Below, one piece after another: positions 26,609 to 36,582 of a DNA stretch of 64,000 nt (positions within the stretch are counted from its first letter, which is position 1; every line of letters starts with the position of its first letter). The notes under the pieces are model-generated. The model did no database searches. It was not told where the DNA came from and worked only from the letters and a program-made list of their open reading frames with translations. The stretch comes from Catenuloplanes atrovinosus. Its GTDB lineage: Bacteria > Actinomycetota > Actinomycetes > Mycobacteriales > Micromonosporaceae. A program made the position numbers and the translations under genes. The stretch spans positions 3,927,001-3,991,000 of the forward strand of contig NZ_JAVDYB010000001.1 of the NCBI RefSeq assembly GCF_031458235.1, written 5' to 3'.

Positions 26609-28177
26609 ACCGAACGCGAGCAGCACGTTGCCGTACGGGCTGGGGTAGGCCGGGGCGTATCCGGACTGGACGTACAGCATGCCGTCGGCGACCACGGCGC
26701 CGCCGTTGCCGGAGATGGCGCTGCCGAAGCCGGTCAGGCCGTTGACGCCCTGGAACTCGCGGATGGTGTCGAACTCCCACAGGATCGCGCCGGTGGCGGC
26801 CGAGTAGATGCGCATCTTGCCGTCGTTGCTGCCCTCGTAGACCAGGCCGGGGGTGCTGGTGACGGCCGGCGTGTGGGCCGGTGCGCAGATGCCGGGCGGG
26901 AACGCGGCGGCGCCGCCGGTGGTGCAGCCGTCCGCGGGGCTCGGCGTCTCCCACAGCACCTGCCCGGTCGCCGGGCTCAGCGCGAACAGTGTGCCCGGGT
27001 CCGCGAAGTACGTCGCCACGTACAGCCGGTGACCGTCGAAGCTGCTCCCCCACTGGATGCCGGAGATGCCGCCGCTGGGCCACGGCACGGAGAGCTGCCG
27101 CCGCCACTCGACCGCGCCGGTCCGCGCGTCGAACGCGTGGTAGACGCCGCTCTTCTGGCCGACCCCGACCAGCGTACGGCCGGGAAGGCGGATGATGTTC
27201 GGCGTCGCGCCGATGTCGTAGTCGAGCGCGCTGCCGTCCTTCAGTCCCGGGCAGTACCCTTCCGCGTCCGGCTCGTTGCACAGGCTCCGCCACGTGTCCG
27301 AGTCGGTGACCTGCTGCTTCCACCGCACCGCGCCGCTGCGCGCGTCCAGTGCCAGCAGCGAGTCGAAGTCGCCCTCGCTGCCCGTGTAGTTCTGCCCGGT
27401 GCCGACGTAGAGCGTGCCGGTCGCCGGGTCGATCACCGGGGAGCTCCAGACGCCCGCGCCGGACGGCTCGAACCGCGCGGCCCCGCTCGGCCAGGTGCCC
27501 ACCTGCCGCGGCTCCGGCACGGTCCAGTACCGCCAGGCCAGTTCGCCGGTGCGCGCGTCGATCGCGTCCAGGTGACCACGGAACGTGCAGCACGGGTAGT
27601 CCTCGCCGCCCGTGTTCTCCGCGCTGGACGCGCCGATGTAGATCTTCCCGTCGTAGTAGAGCGGCGAGCTGGTGTGCCAGCCCATCGGGTGCGGCTCGGT
27701 GTCCCGGGCCCACACCACGCGGCCGGTCCGCTGGTCCAGCGCGTACACGTACCCGCGGCTGTCGCCGAAGAAGACCTTGCCGGCCGCGACCGCGGGCCCG
27801 TCCAGCACGACCGCGTCGCCGGCCTCCGGGTCCACCGAGGTCAGCGTGAACGTCCAGCGGGTGGCGCCGGTCTTCGCGTCGCGCGCGTAGAACCGCCCGT
27901 CCGGACCGCCGAAGTAGATCACGCCGTCCACCACCGCGGGCTGGCTCTTGACCGGCGTCTCGGTCTCCGGGTACGCGAACGCCCACTTCAGCGTGAGGCG
28001 TCCCGCGGTCGCCGGGTTGATGCGCCGCTCGTCCGCGTTGTGCCGCGAGCCGCGCGTGTCGCCCTGCCAGGTCGGCCAGTCACCGCGGTGGCGGGTGGCC
28101 GCGGCGGCCGGATCCGCGGCGACGACGAGCAAGGGAAGTATCGTCGCCATCGCGGCGATACGGCGGAAGACGCGCAT
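26603..28177 (-). CDS. Secreted PQQ-type beta-propeller (quinoprotein alcohol dehydrogenase-like)
   Basis: 524 residues. A signal peptide (MRVFRRIAAMATILPL ... PAAAA) precedes WPTWQGDTRGSRHNADERRINP, the opening of quinoprotein dehydrogenases. At least six propeller blades with the AxDxxTGxxxW tryptophan-docking motif follow (YALDQRTGRVVWARD, DAIDARTGELAWRYW, YSAATGAILWEFD). YPCCTF contains a vicinal Cys-Cys like the disulfide that sits over PQQ in methanol/ethanol dehydrogenases. It has no cytochrome domain. It probably oxidises an alcohol or polyol, though cofactor use is not proven. ATG 28177 was chosen because GGGGGTGA lies 5 bases upstream. It is convergent with the surface-protein gene, the two stop codons abutting as CTATAG. 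Confidence 0.85.
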   Translation of the reverse strand: MRVFRRIAAMATILPLLVVAADPAAAATRHRGDWPTWQGDTRGSRHNADERRINPATAGRLTLKWAFAYPETETPVKSQPAVVDGVIYFGGPDGRFYARDAKTGATRWTFTLTSVDPEAGDAVVLDGPAVAAGKVFFGDSRGYVYALDQRTGRVVWARDTEPHPMGWHTSSPLYYDGKIYIGASSAENTGGEDYPCCTFRGHLDAIDARTGELAWRYWTVPEPRQVGTWPSGAARFEPSGAGVWSSPVIDPATGTLYVGTGQNYTGSEGDFDSLLALDARSGAVRWKQQVTDSDTWRSLCNEPDAEGYCPGLKDGSALDYDIGATPNIIRLPGRTLVGVGQKSGVYHAFDARTGAVEWRRQLSVPWPSGGISGIQWGSSFDGHRLYVATYFADPGTLFALSPATGQVLWETPSPADGCTTGGAAAFPPGICAPAHTPAVTSTPGLVYEGSNDGKMRIYSAATGAILWEFDTIREFQGVNGLTGFGSAISGNGGAVVADGMLYVQSGYAPAYPSPYGNVLLAFGL

Positions 28178-28296
28178 GTCCATCACCCCCGTGCGGCGGT
28201 GTGGCGTGCGCCATCATGGACCGCCGCGCCCACTGTAGAGGTCGATGTCCATCGAGGTCTGTCGTCTTCCCGATCGGCCGCCGCGGCCGGGCGCGG

Positions 28297-28764
28297 TCAC
28301 AGCGCGACGTAGACCAGCTTCACCGGTACGGTGTCGACGCCGGCCGGGCCGGAGCCGCCGAAGACCTCCAGGCGTACCGTCCAGGTGGTCGACGTGATGT
28401 CGCCGGGCAGCATGCCGAGCCAGGCGGTGAACGACGCGCAGTCGCGGTAGATGGCGATCTTGTCCTTGATCGGGCCGCCGTGCGGGACCGCGCTGCCGGA
28501 GCAGAGCACCTTCCGGACGCCGCCCCTGCCGTGCGCGGTCCACCGGAACCGGGTGCCCGGCACGGCCTTCTTGCCGTCCACGCCCTTGCCCGCGAACGCG
28601 ATCGCCACCGGATCGCCGTGCAGCGACTGCCTGGTCAGCGGCCCGGCCGGCGTGGTGATCGTCGCGGTCGGCGTGGGCAGCGGGCCGGCCTGCGCGACGG
28701 TCGCGCCCATCGTCGCCGCCAGCACCCCGGCCGCGATCCCCGCCGATGTGGTCTTGCCTCTCAT
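28297..28764 (-). CDS. Small secreted protein, unknown family
   Basis: 155 residues with a Sec signal peptide (MRGKTTSAGIAAGVLAATM ... AQA). The mature protein is short and beta-rich and has two cysteines (VLCSGSAV and YRDCASF) that could form one disulfide. No catalytic motif is evident and I do not recognise the family. It sits between the quinoprotein-like gene and a small LPXTG protein gene, all on the minus strand, with 110-190 bp gaps that allow separate promoters. Confidence 0.7.
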   Translation of the reverse strand: MRGKTTSAGIAAGVLAATMGATVAQAGPLPTPTATITTPAGPLTRQSLHGDPVAIAFAGKGVDGKKAVPGTRFRWTAHGRGGVRKVLCSGSAVPHGGPIKDKIAIYRDCASFTAWLGMLPGDITSTTWTVRLEVFGGSGPAGVDTVPVKLVYVAL

Positions 28765-28952
28765 CTCGTCCCCCTGTCGTGATGACTCCTCCCGGTAGCC
28801 AAGCCCGGTCGCCGGCCGGGCGGGCGGCGAACGCGGGACAACCAGCCGATCGGCCGGATCACCGGGCCGAAAGTCGCGGGAGGGTGACCGGCAAGCGCGA
28901 CACCGCGTCCTGGTGCCTTCGTGCGGATCACGGGAACGTCCGGTCCGCCGAA

Positions 28953-29693
28953 CTACGGCCGCCGGATGCGCGTCAGTACCAGCAGGAACGCGCCCAGCAC
29001 GATCATCGCGAACCCGAGCGCGGCCGGCCCGGTCACGCGGAGGCCGGTGACCGGCAGGCCACCGCCGCGGACCGCGGTGGCGACCAGCGTGCGGGGCTCG
29101 CCGTCCGGTCCGGCGCCGCGCGCGAGCAGCGTGACCACGCCGTCCGGGGGCACCACCACGGCGGTCAGGCCGCCGTCCGTGTCCGCGGCCGGCATCGCCA
29201 GCGTGGCCGGTCCGGTGCCGTCCGCGCGATACCCGGCCAGCGCCACGGACGAGCGCGGCAGGAACCCGGCGCCCCGGACCTCGACGCGCGCCCCGGCCCG
29301 CCTCGTCTGAAGATCAAAAGCATCCGCCGGTACGGACGCCGGCGCGCTCGGCGAGCCCGGGGTGCTCCGGCCCGGCGCGTAGGCGGGCGCGCTCGTCCCG
29401 TTGGAACGCACGCTGATCCGGTACGAGACGCCCGCGCGGGCGCCGAGCACGCAGCCGAACGTGCGCCAATCGAGCGTCGCGCAGCTGGCGCCGCCCGGCT
29501 CCGCGTAGGCGACGTAGTGCGACAGCCCGGTGTCCACCGCGGGACTCCGCCAGCTCACCCGGATCGACGACACCCCGGGCTCGGCCACCACGTCCACCGG
29601 CGGCGCCGGCGCCGGCGCGTGCGCCGAGGCGGTCGGGGCCGTGGCGATCAGGCCCGCGGCGGCCAGCGCCGTGACCAGTGCGAATCTCAACAT
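28953..29693 (-). CDS. Small LPXTG surface protein with fibronectin type III-like domain
   Basis: 246 residues. The signal peptide is MLRFALVTALAAAGL ... ASA. A fibronectin III-like domain follows (VDVVAEPGVSSIRVSWRSP ... YRISVRSNG), then an Ig-like or IPT-like segment (VEVRGAGFLPRSSVALAGY). The C-terminus is a sorting signal: LPVTG at Leu213, a hydrophobic helix and the tail TRIRRP. A sortase would attach it to peptidoglycan. It is the second LPXTG protein in this part of the window; no sortase gene was found here. The start (ATG 29693, or GTG 29696) is uncertain because no clear ribosome site is visible. Confidence 0.78.
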   Translation of the reverse strand: MLRFALVTALAAAGLIATAPTASAHAPAPAPPVDVVAEPGVSSIRVSWRSPAVDTGLSHYVAYAEPGGASCATLDWRTFGCVLGARAGVSYRISVRSNGTSAPAYAPGRSTPGSPSAPASVPADAFDLQTRRAGARVEVRGAGFLPRSSVALAGYRADGTGPATLAMPAADTDGGLTAVVVPPDGVVTLLARGAGPDGEPRTLVATAVRGGGLPVTGLRVTGPAALGFAMIVLGAFLLVLTRIRRP

Positions 29694-29747
29694 CACGAGG
29701 GACAAAATAGACAAAACCGACGTGATGCCGGGTTCGCCGCGCCGTCG

Positions 29748-31616
29748 TCACCGCAGCGGGCGGCAGAACAGCGCGGCCGGGCCGCCGGAGGAGCCGATCC
29801 GCCGGGTGAACGCGACACCGCCCGCGTACTCACCGTCGGCGCACTGGCCCTTGGAGCGCTGGTACGCGAACTCGCCGCCCGGCTCACCGGCCGGCCGGTT
29901 GTCGCCGCGGTCGAACCAGACCGTGCGCCCGCCGGCACCCAGCGCGCCCGTCACGGCCGTGCAGAGCGCGCTGGACACGACCGCGCCGCGCACCGCGTAC
30001 CCGGTCATCACGTGCCCGGCCGGGCACTGGAACTTCGTGTAGCCGCTCGCCCAGTCCGGGGTGACGTGCCGCTCGTCCGTGACGACCTGGTAGGCGGCGG
30101 TCGTACCGATGCCGGAGACGTCCGTGCACAGGCCGCGGTTGCCGCTGTGGCTCAGCCCGATCAGGCGCTGGCCGTCCGGGCAGGCGGCCTTACGCGCGCC
30201 GCCGTCCCAGTCGCCGGCCGCCCGCATCCGTGCCGACCGCACGAAGTCGCCGTGGTCCGGGCTGAGCATCGACCAGCGCGCGACCGGCGCGACCGGGCCG
30301 GTGCGGCCGGGCGCGGCGACCAGCCGGTCCCAGTCGGCGGCGCGCCAGTCACCGCCGTCGCGGACCGTGCTCCGCACGCCGGCGCGGTCCCAGTGGATCA
30401 GCGCCCACCCGTTGGTCGCCTTGGCCTCGCCCCAGCCGACCAGCGGCCAGTACGCGAAGTCCGCGTCCGCCTGGATCAGGTAGTCCACGAAGTTGCCGAA
30501 CCAGGCCCGCTGCGCCGCGCCGGTGCCGGGACTGCCGCCGACGCCGAACTCGCTGATCCACACCGGGGCGGTGAAGTGCCGGCCGGACTCCGCCGCCACG
30601 TAGAACGCCTCCCGGTACAGCGTGGCGAACAGCTCCTCGCGGCTGAGGTCCCGGTACCGCGGGTCGCTGGTCTCGCCGACGCCGGTCGCGCCGCTGTGCC
30701 GCGAGCCGGTGTAGTCGTAGAAGTGCGCGGAGTAGACCAGCTTGCCGGAGACCGTGAGCGTGTGCGACAGCCGGCCCACCGGCGTCAGCGTCGGCCGCCC
30801 GTGGTCGAAGCCGTCGACCGGCAGCCCGTACCAGTTGATGCCCTCCACGATGATCAGCAGGTTCGGGTTCGCCTCCGCGAGGATCCGCTCCCCCGCCCGC
30901 TGCGACGCCGCGAACCAGTCGTGCGCGTCGCCGAGGCCCCAGTTGGGATCGTCGAACACGTCCCGGCGCACCTCGTTGTAGAGATCCGCGCCCACCACGC
31001 GCGGGTTGTCCCGGTAGCGCGCGGCCATGAACACCCAGTCCTGCTCCCACGCGGCCGCGGTCTGCGCCGAGTTCCACCGCTCGTTGCCGTCCACGCCGCA
31101 GCACCAGCGCGTGGTGTTGGTGTGGTTGTTCAGGATGACCGCCAGTCCCGCGCCGGTCAGCGCGGCCACCACCGCGTCGTAGACCTGCAGCGGCGTCCGC
31201 CCGCGCAACTGCGGGTTCGCGGCCACGTCCGCGTCCGCCACCGGCCGCGCGTCCCGGATCATCTCGTTCGAGAACGGCAGCCGTACGCTGTTCAGCCCCA
31301 GCTCCGCGAAGCTCGCCACGATCTCGCCGACCGGCGCCCGGTCCAGCCCCATCGGGATGCGGTGCGCGTTCTCGCCCGCGTGGTGGTTCGCGTCCACCGC
31401 CGTGTCGCCCGAGCCGGTCCAGGTGCCGCTGGCGCCGTGCCAGTTCCCCGATTTCAGCTTGAACCGTGCTCCGGTCGCGTCCACGACGTACCGCCCGCGC
31501 GTGCTGAGCGGCGCCGTCCAGCCGTCCACCTCCGGCGCGGACGCCCGCGCCCCCGTGTCCGTGGCCACCAGCGTGGACACCACCAGCAGCATCGCGGTCA
31601 ACGCCCGCACGACCAT
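29748..31616 (-). CDS. Secreted GH5-family glycoside hydrolase
   Basis: 622 residues with a signal peptide (MVVRALTAMLLVVSTL ... ARA). The catalytic barrel (about 35-440) shows GLNSVRLPFSNEM, VILNNHTNT, the acid/base Glu215 in YNEVRRD and the nucleophile Glu356 in WISEFGVGG, the GH5 (cellulase/mannanase) pattern. The C-terminal 150 residues contain six cysteines and aromatic pairs (KAACPDGQRLIGLSHS, FQCPAGHVMTGYAV, GQCADGEYAGGVA) and probably form a carbohydrate-binding or lectin-like add-on of the jacalin/agglutinin-repeat type; I cannot name it. The substrate is probably a beta-1,4-glucan or mannan. The ribosome site AGGGGTG is well placed before ATG 31616. Confidence 0.88.
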   Translation of the reverse strand: MVVRALTAMLLVVSTLVATDTGARASAPEVDGWTAPLSTRGRYVVDATGARFKLKSGNWHGASGTWTGSGDTAVDANHHAGENAHRIPMGLDRAPVGEIVASFAELGLNSVRLPFSNEMIRDARPVADADVAANPQLRGRTPLQVYDAVVAALTGAGLAVILNNHTNTTRWCCGVDGNERWNSAQTAAAWEQDWVFMAARYRDNPRVVGADLYNEVRRDVFDDPNWGLGDAHDWFAASQRAGERILAEANPNLLIIVEGINWYGLPVDGFDHGRPTLTPVGRLSHTLTVSGKLVYSAHFYDYTGSRHSGATGVGETSDPRYRDLSREELFATLYREAFYVAAESGRHFTAPVWISEFGVGGSPGTGAAQRAWFGNFVDYLIQADADFAYWPLVGWGEAKATNGWALIHWDRAGVRSTVRDGGDWRAADWDRLVAAPGRTGPVAPVARWSMLSPDHGDFVRSARMRAAGDWDGGARKAACPDGQRLIGLSHSGNRGLCTDVSGIGTTAAYQVVTDERHVTPDWASGYTKFQCPAGHVMTGYAVRGAVVSSALCTAVTGALGAGGRTVWFDRGDNRPAGEPGGEFAYQRSKGQCADGEYAGGVAFTRRIGSSGGPAALFCRPLR

Positions 31617-31673
31617 GCCACACCCCTCTCGGATCGACGGCGATCCATTATCACCCGGGTGCGGCGATCGGCG

Positions 31674-32669
31674 TCAGAACAGGGCGAGCTGACCCGGGCT
31701 GGGCTCGCGGCGGTGGCGCTGCGGCCGGCGGAAGACCGGCGGGTGCGGCTCCGTGACGCGCGTGTTCCGGGTGGCGGTCAGCGCCCAGAGCGCCGGCCCG
31801 AGGGTGGGCCCGCCGGAGACGGCCAGCGCGGCCCGGACCGTGGCGGTGTCCAGCGGCAGCCGCGCGCCGTCCAGGTGCGGAATCGGCAGGTCCGCGCGCA
31901 TGCGCATCAGCCGGCGGTTGCGCGCCACCACCTGCCGCGCGTCGGGCGCGGCCAGCCGCTCCGCCGCCTGCTCACCGACCGCGGCCCGGACCGCGTGCCC
32001 GCCGGCGTCCAGGTCGGCCCAGGCCGCGTCGACCGTGCCGAGCGACGCGAGCAGCCGCGCCGAGATCGCCGCGCCGAAGCCGCGTACCCCCGGAAGGTTG
32101 TCCGACGGGTCGCCGCGCAGCGCCGCGTAGTCCAGGTATTGGTGCGGGTGCACGCCGCACAGCTCGTGCAGCCCCGCCGCGTCGATCAGCACCGCCTCGT
32201 CGAAGCCCCCGTTGCGGATTCGCAGCACCGAGGTGGCGTCGTCGATCAGCGCGAACGCGTCCCGGTCGCTGGTCATCAGGATCGACCGCCAGCCCGCCCG
32301 GCGCGCCTGCGCCGCGCTGCTGGCCAGCACGTCATCGGCCTCGTAGCCGCCGGGCACCACCGTGCACAGCCCCGCCGCGCGCAACAGCCCCGGCGCCGCC
32401 GCGAGCTGCGCCACCAGCTCGCCCGGTTTGTCCGGCCGATGGGCCTTGTAGCCGGGATAGTCCGCCCGCCGCGCCGACTCCTCCGGGCAGTCGAACCCGA
32501 CCACGACCGCATCCGGCCGCAGCCGCGCCACGGCCCGCGCCGCGTACCGCGCGAAGCCCCGCAACGCCCACGCGTCGAGCTCCCCCGCGTCCGCCGCCCC
32601 GGCATGGTACGTCCGGTGCATCAGACTGTTCCCGTCCAGCACGAGCAACAGCGGCCCCGGATTCGACAC
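31674..32669 (-). CDS. Stand-alone 5'-3' exonuclease (Pol I N-terminal/FEN family)
   Basis: 331 residues. It has VLDGNSLMHRTYHA at the start, then the metal-binding acids of the family: GFDCPEESARR, GYEADDVLA, TSDRDAFALI, and the H3TH DNA-binding loop LRGDPSDNLPGVRGFG. It lacks polymerase domains, so it is like the small flap-endonuclease homologues that back up DNA polymerase I in RNA-primer removal. The last residues GQLALF fit the QL-x-LF pentapeptide that binds the DNA polymerase sliding clamp. GTG 32669 was chosen because the conserved domain begins six residues later; ATG 32735 would overlap the start of the divergent hydrolase gene. Confidence 0.85.
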   Translation of the reverse strand: MSNPGPLLLVLDGNSLMHRTYHAGAADAGELDAWALRGFARYAARAVARLRPDAVVVGFDCPEESARRADYPGYKAHRPDKPGELVAQLAAAPGLLRAAGLCTVVPGGYEADDVLASSAAQARRAGWRSILMTSDRDAFALIDDATSVLRIRNGGFDEAVLIDAAGLHELCGVHPHQYLDYAALRGDPSDNLPGVRGFGAAISARLLASLGTVDAAWADLDAGGHAVRAAVGEQAAERLAAPDARQVVARNRRLMRMRADLPIPHLDGARLPLDTATVRAALAVSGGPTLGPALWALTATRNTRVTEPHPPVFRRPQRHRREPSPGQLALF

Positions 32670-32733
32670 CCAGGAAGCGTAGCGCTCAGGTTCGGGCACA
32701 CCGGGGAGTGGTCGCGGACGTAGGCTCGGCGCC

Positions 32734-33603
32734 ATGACGACGACGGAGACGCGGACGCTCGGGGTGCCGGGCGCGGAACTGGTCTACGACGTGCGCGGGC
32801 CGCTGCCGGCCGCGGACGGGCGACCGCCGCTGCTGATGATCGGCCAGCCGATGACCGCCGACGGGTTCCAGGCGCTCGCCGGGCACTTCACCGACCGGAC
32901 CGTGGTCACCTACGACCCGCGCGGCCTGGGGCGCAGCACCCGCACGGACGGCCGGACCGACCACACCCCGCAGCGGCAGGCGGAGGATCTGCACCTGCTG
33001 ATCGAGGCGCTCGGCGCGGGACCGGTCGAGCTGTTCGGCAGCAGCGGGGGCGCCGTCACCGGGCTGGAGCTGGTCACGCGGCACCCGGGTGACGTGGTCA
33101 CGCTGGTGGCGCACGAGCCGCCGATCAACGCGGTGCTGCCGGACGCGGAGGCGGCGGAGCGGGCGCGGGACGGGTTCCACCAGGCGTACCAGAAGGGCGG
33201 CTGGGGCGCCGGCATGGCCGCGTTCGTGGCGATGACCTCCTGGCAGGGCGAGTTCACCGAGGCGTACTTCGCGCAGCCGGCGCCGGACCCGGCCGCGTTC
33301 GGCATGCCGGCGGACGACGACGGCACGCGGGAGGACCCGCTGCTGTCGAAGGCGTCGTGGGCGGTCTCCGACTACCGGCCGGACGTGGCGGCGCTGACGG
33401 CGGCGCCGGCCCGGGTGGTGATCGCGGTGGGCGAGGAGACCGGCGACACCTACACCGGGCGGACCGCGGTCGCGCTGGCCCGCCTGCTGGGCCAGGAGGC
33501 CGCGATGTTCCCGAGCCATCACGGCGGGTTCATGGGCGGCGAGCACGGCTACGCGGGCAAGCCGCCGGAGTTCGCCGCCCGGCTGCGGGAGATCCTCGGC
33601 TGA
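32734..33603 (+). CDS. Alpha/beta hydrolase (Ser nucleophile)
   Basis: 289-residue serine-type alpha/beta hydrolase. Nucleophile elbow GSSGG with Ser104, oxyanion region MIGQPMTADGF (a variant without the usual HG), strand YDPRGLGRS, and a candidate histidine in FPSHHGGFMGG. This is the pattern of small esterases or haloperoxidase-like hydrolases annotated with unknown substrate. TAGGCT about 10 bases before the ATG suggests a leaderless transcript. It is convergent with metK across only 18 bp, with no terminator hairpin visible between. Confidence 0.8.
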   Translation: MTTTETRTLGVPGAELVYDVRGPLPAADGRPPLLMIGQPMTADGFQALAGHFTDRTVVTYDPRGLGRSTRTDGRTDHTPQRQAEDLHLLIEALGAGPVELFGSSGGAVTGLELVTRHPGDVVTLVAHEPPINAVLPDAEAAERARDGFHQAYQKGGWGAGMAAFVAMTSWQGEFTEAYFAQPAPDPAAFGMPADDDGTREDPLLSKASWAVSDYRPDVAALTAAPARVVIAVGEETGDTYTGRTAVALARLLGQEAAMFPSHHGGFMGGEHGYAGKPPEFAARLREILG

Positions 33604-33621
33604 CCGGGCCGGCGTACCCCC

Positions 33622-34803
<1,182 letters not shown>

Positions 34804-34813
34804 GACGGTCCCC

Positions 34814-36148
34814 CTAAGAGATCAAACCCGTGTCGTGCTTGGCGGTACGGAACAGCGGGTGGTCGATGAGGTCGCGCAGGTACGGCGCGGTGGTGCGCAC
34901 GCCCTGCCCCTCGATGCCGAACTCGCCGAGCGCGCGCCGCATGCGGGCCATCGCCTGCTCCCGGTCCGGCGCCCAGGCGATCACCTTGGCCAGCAGCGAG
35001 TCGTAGTCCGGCGGCACCCGGTAGCCGGCGTACCCGTGCGTGTCCACGCGGACGAACTGCCCGCCCGGCGGCAGGAACGTGGTGACCACGCCGGGCGTGG
35101 GCAGGAAGTCGCGCGCCGGGTCCTCCGCGTTGACCCGGCACTCGATCGCCACGCCGTCGAGCCGCACGTCCTCCTGGCGCAGCGTCATGCGTTCGCCGGC
35201 CGCGATCAGGATCTGCTCGCGGACCAGGTCGACGCCGGTGACCATCTCGGTGACCGGGTGCTCGACCTGGAGCCGGCAGTTGACCTCCATCAGGTGGAAG
35301 TCGTTCTCCCGCCCGACCAGGAACTCGAACGTGCCCGCGCCCACGTAGCCGGCCGCGCGGGCGCCGGTGACCGCGGCCGTGCGGATCCGGTCCAGCAGCT
35401 CGTCCGGAAGGCCGGGCGCGGGTGACTCCTCGATCAGCTTCTGGTGCCGGCGCTGCACCGAGCAGTCGCGCTCGCCCAGGTGGATGACGCCGCCGTGGGT
35501 GTCCGCGAGCACCTGGACCTCGACGTGGCGGGCGGACTCCAGGAACCGTTCGAGGTAGACCCGGCTGTCGCCGAACAGCGCCTGTGCGGCCGCGCGCGAC
35601 TCGAGGTATCCGGTGGTCAGCTCGCCCGCGTCGCGGACCACCCGGACGCCGCGGCCACCACCGCCGGCGACCGCCTTGATGATCACGGGGAGGCCGATCC
35701 GGTCCGCGGTCTCGCGCGCCTCGGCCGGCGTCTCCACCGCGTGCGTGGTGCCGGGCAGGATCGGCAGGCCGGCCGCGGCCATCAGCGCGCGGGTGCGGGC
35801 CTTGTCGGCGAGCCGCGCCATCACGTCCGGCGGCGGGCCGATGAACGTGAGGTCGTTGGCCGCGCAGATCTCCGCGAAGTCCGGGTCCTCGGAGAGGAAG
35901 CCGTAACCGGGGTGGACCGCCTCGGCGCCGGCCAGCCGCGCGGCCTCCACGATCGCGGGTGGGCTCAGGTAGCTGCGGCGGCCGGGCGCGGGCCCGATGT
36001 GGACGGCGTCGTCGGCGATCCGGACCACGGCGGAGTCCCGGTCGGCCGTGGAGTAGACCGCGATGCTGCGGATTCCCATCTCCCGGCAGGTGCGGGCGAC
36101 GCGGACGGCGATCTCGCCGCGGTTGGCGATGAGCACTGACTCGAACAC
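34814..36148 (-). CDS. accC: Acetyl-CoA carboxylase, biotin carboxylase subunit
   Basis: 444 residues. ATP-grasp biotin carboxylase that carboxylates the biotin on AccB. It starts [19 protein letters not shown], contains the glycine-rich loop [13 protein letters not shown], the metal and bicarbonate site [17 protein letters not shown] and [11 protein letters not shown], and ends with the usual C-terminal subdomain. It is a stand-alone subunit, unlike the fused AccA3-type chains of primary metabolism in actinobacteria. The start is GTG 36148, 11 bp after accB. Together with accB and accDA it should form an operon-dedicated supply of malonyl-CoA for the type II synthase. Confidence 0.95.
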   Translation of the reverse strand: MFESVLIANRGEIAVRVARTCREMGIRSIAVYSTADRDSAVVRIADDAVHIGPAPGRRSYLSPPAIVEAARLAGAEAVHPGYGFLSEDPDFAEICAANDLTFIGPPPDVMARLADKARTRALMAAAGLPILPGTTHAVETPAEARETADRIGLPVIIKAVAGGGGRGVRVVRDAGELTTGYLESRAAAQALFGDSRVYLERFLESARHVEVQVLADTHGGVIHLGERDCSVQRRHQKLIEESPAPGLPDELLDRIRTAAVTGARAAGYVGAGTFEFLVGRENDFHLMEVNCRLQVEHPVTEMVTGVDLVREQILIAAGERMTLRQEDVRLDGVAIECRVNAEDPARDFLPTPGVVTTFLPPGGQFVRVDTHGYAGYRVPPDYDSLLAKVIAWAPDREQAMARMRRALGEFGIEGQGVRTTAPYLRDLIDHPLFRTAKHDTGLIS

Positions 36149-36159
36149 GGCGCCCCCGC

Positions 36160-36582
36160 TCAGCCGGCCACGGCGATCAGGTGCTCGCCGTACTCGACCG
36201 GGCTGCCGTCCTCGGCCAGGATCTTGACCACCTCGCCGGCCGCCTCCGCCTCGACCGGGATCATGATCTTCATGGCCTCGATGATCGCGACCTGCTGGCC
36301 GGGCCGGACCGTGTCGCCCTCGCGGACGAACGGCTCCTCGCCCGGCTTCGGCGCGCGGTAGAACACGCCGACCATCGGCGCGCTGACGTACGCCAGCCCG
36401 GCGTCGGACGACTCCGGCGCGCGCGGAACCGCGGCCGGGGCCGCCTCCGGCGCCGCGGTCTCCGCCCACTCCATCTCCACCATCAGGTCGCCGTGTTGCA
36501 GGCGCAGGCGGCGCACCGGCGCCGGCGACGCCGCCAGCAGCCGCGCCACGCTCGTGCAGGCCTCGTCGAGCTCGTCCGTCAC
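36160..36582 (-). CDS. accB: Biotin carboxyl carrier protein of acetyl-CoA carboxylase
   Basis: 140 residues. A helical N-terminus is followed by an Ala/Pro-rich linker (about 40-60) and the biotinyl domain with [20 protein letters not shown] and the biotin site EAMKIM, Lys105. The thumb sequence [11 protein letters not shown] is characteristic of bacterial BCCP. GTG 36582 overlaps the accDA stop as GTGA and has AAGGAGG about 9 bases upstream. It carries the carboxyl group from AccC to AccDA. Confidence 0.95.
   Translation of the reverse strand: MTDELDEACTSVARLLAASPAPVRRLRLQHGDLMVEMEWAETAAPEAAPAAVPRAPESSDAGLAYVSAPMVGVFYRAPKPGEEPFVREGDTVRPGQQVAIIEAMKIMIPVEAEAAGEVVKILAEDGSPVEYGEHLIAVAG

Noticed and set aside
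32670-32735. ATG 32735 as the start of the exonuclease
   Set aside because: It overlaps the start codon of the divergent hydrolase gene and would add 22 residues with no relation to the conserved domain; GTG 32669 is preferred.
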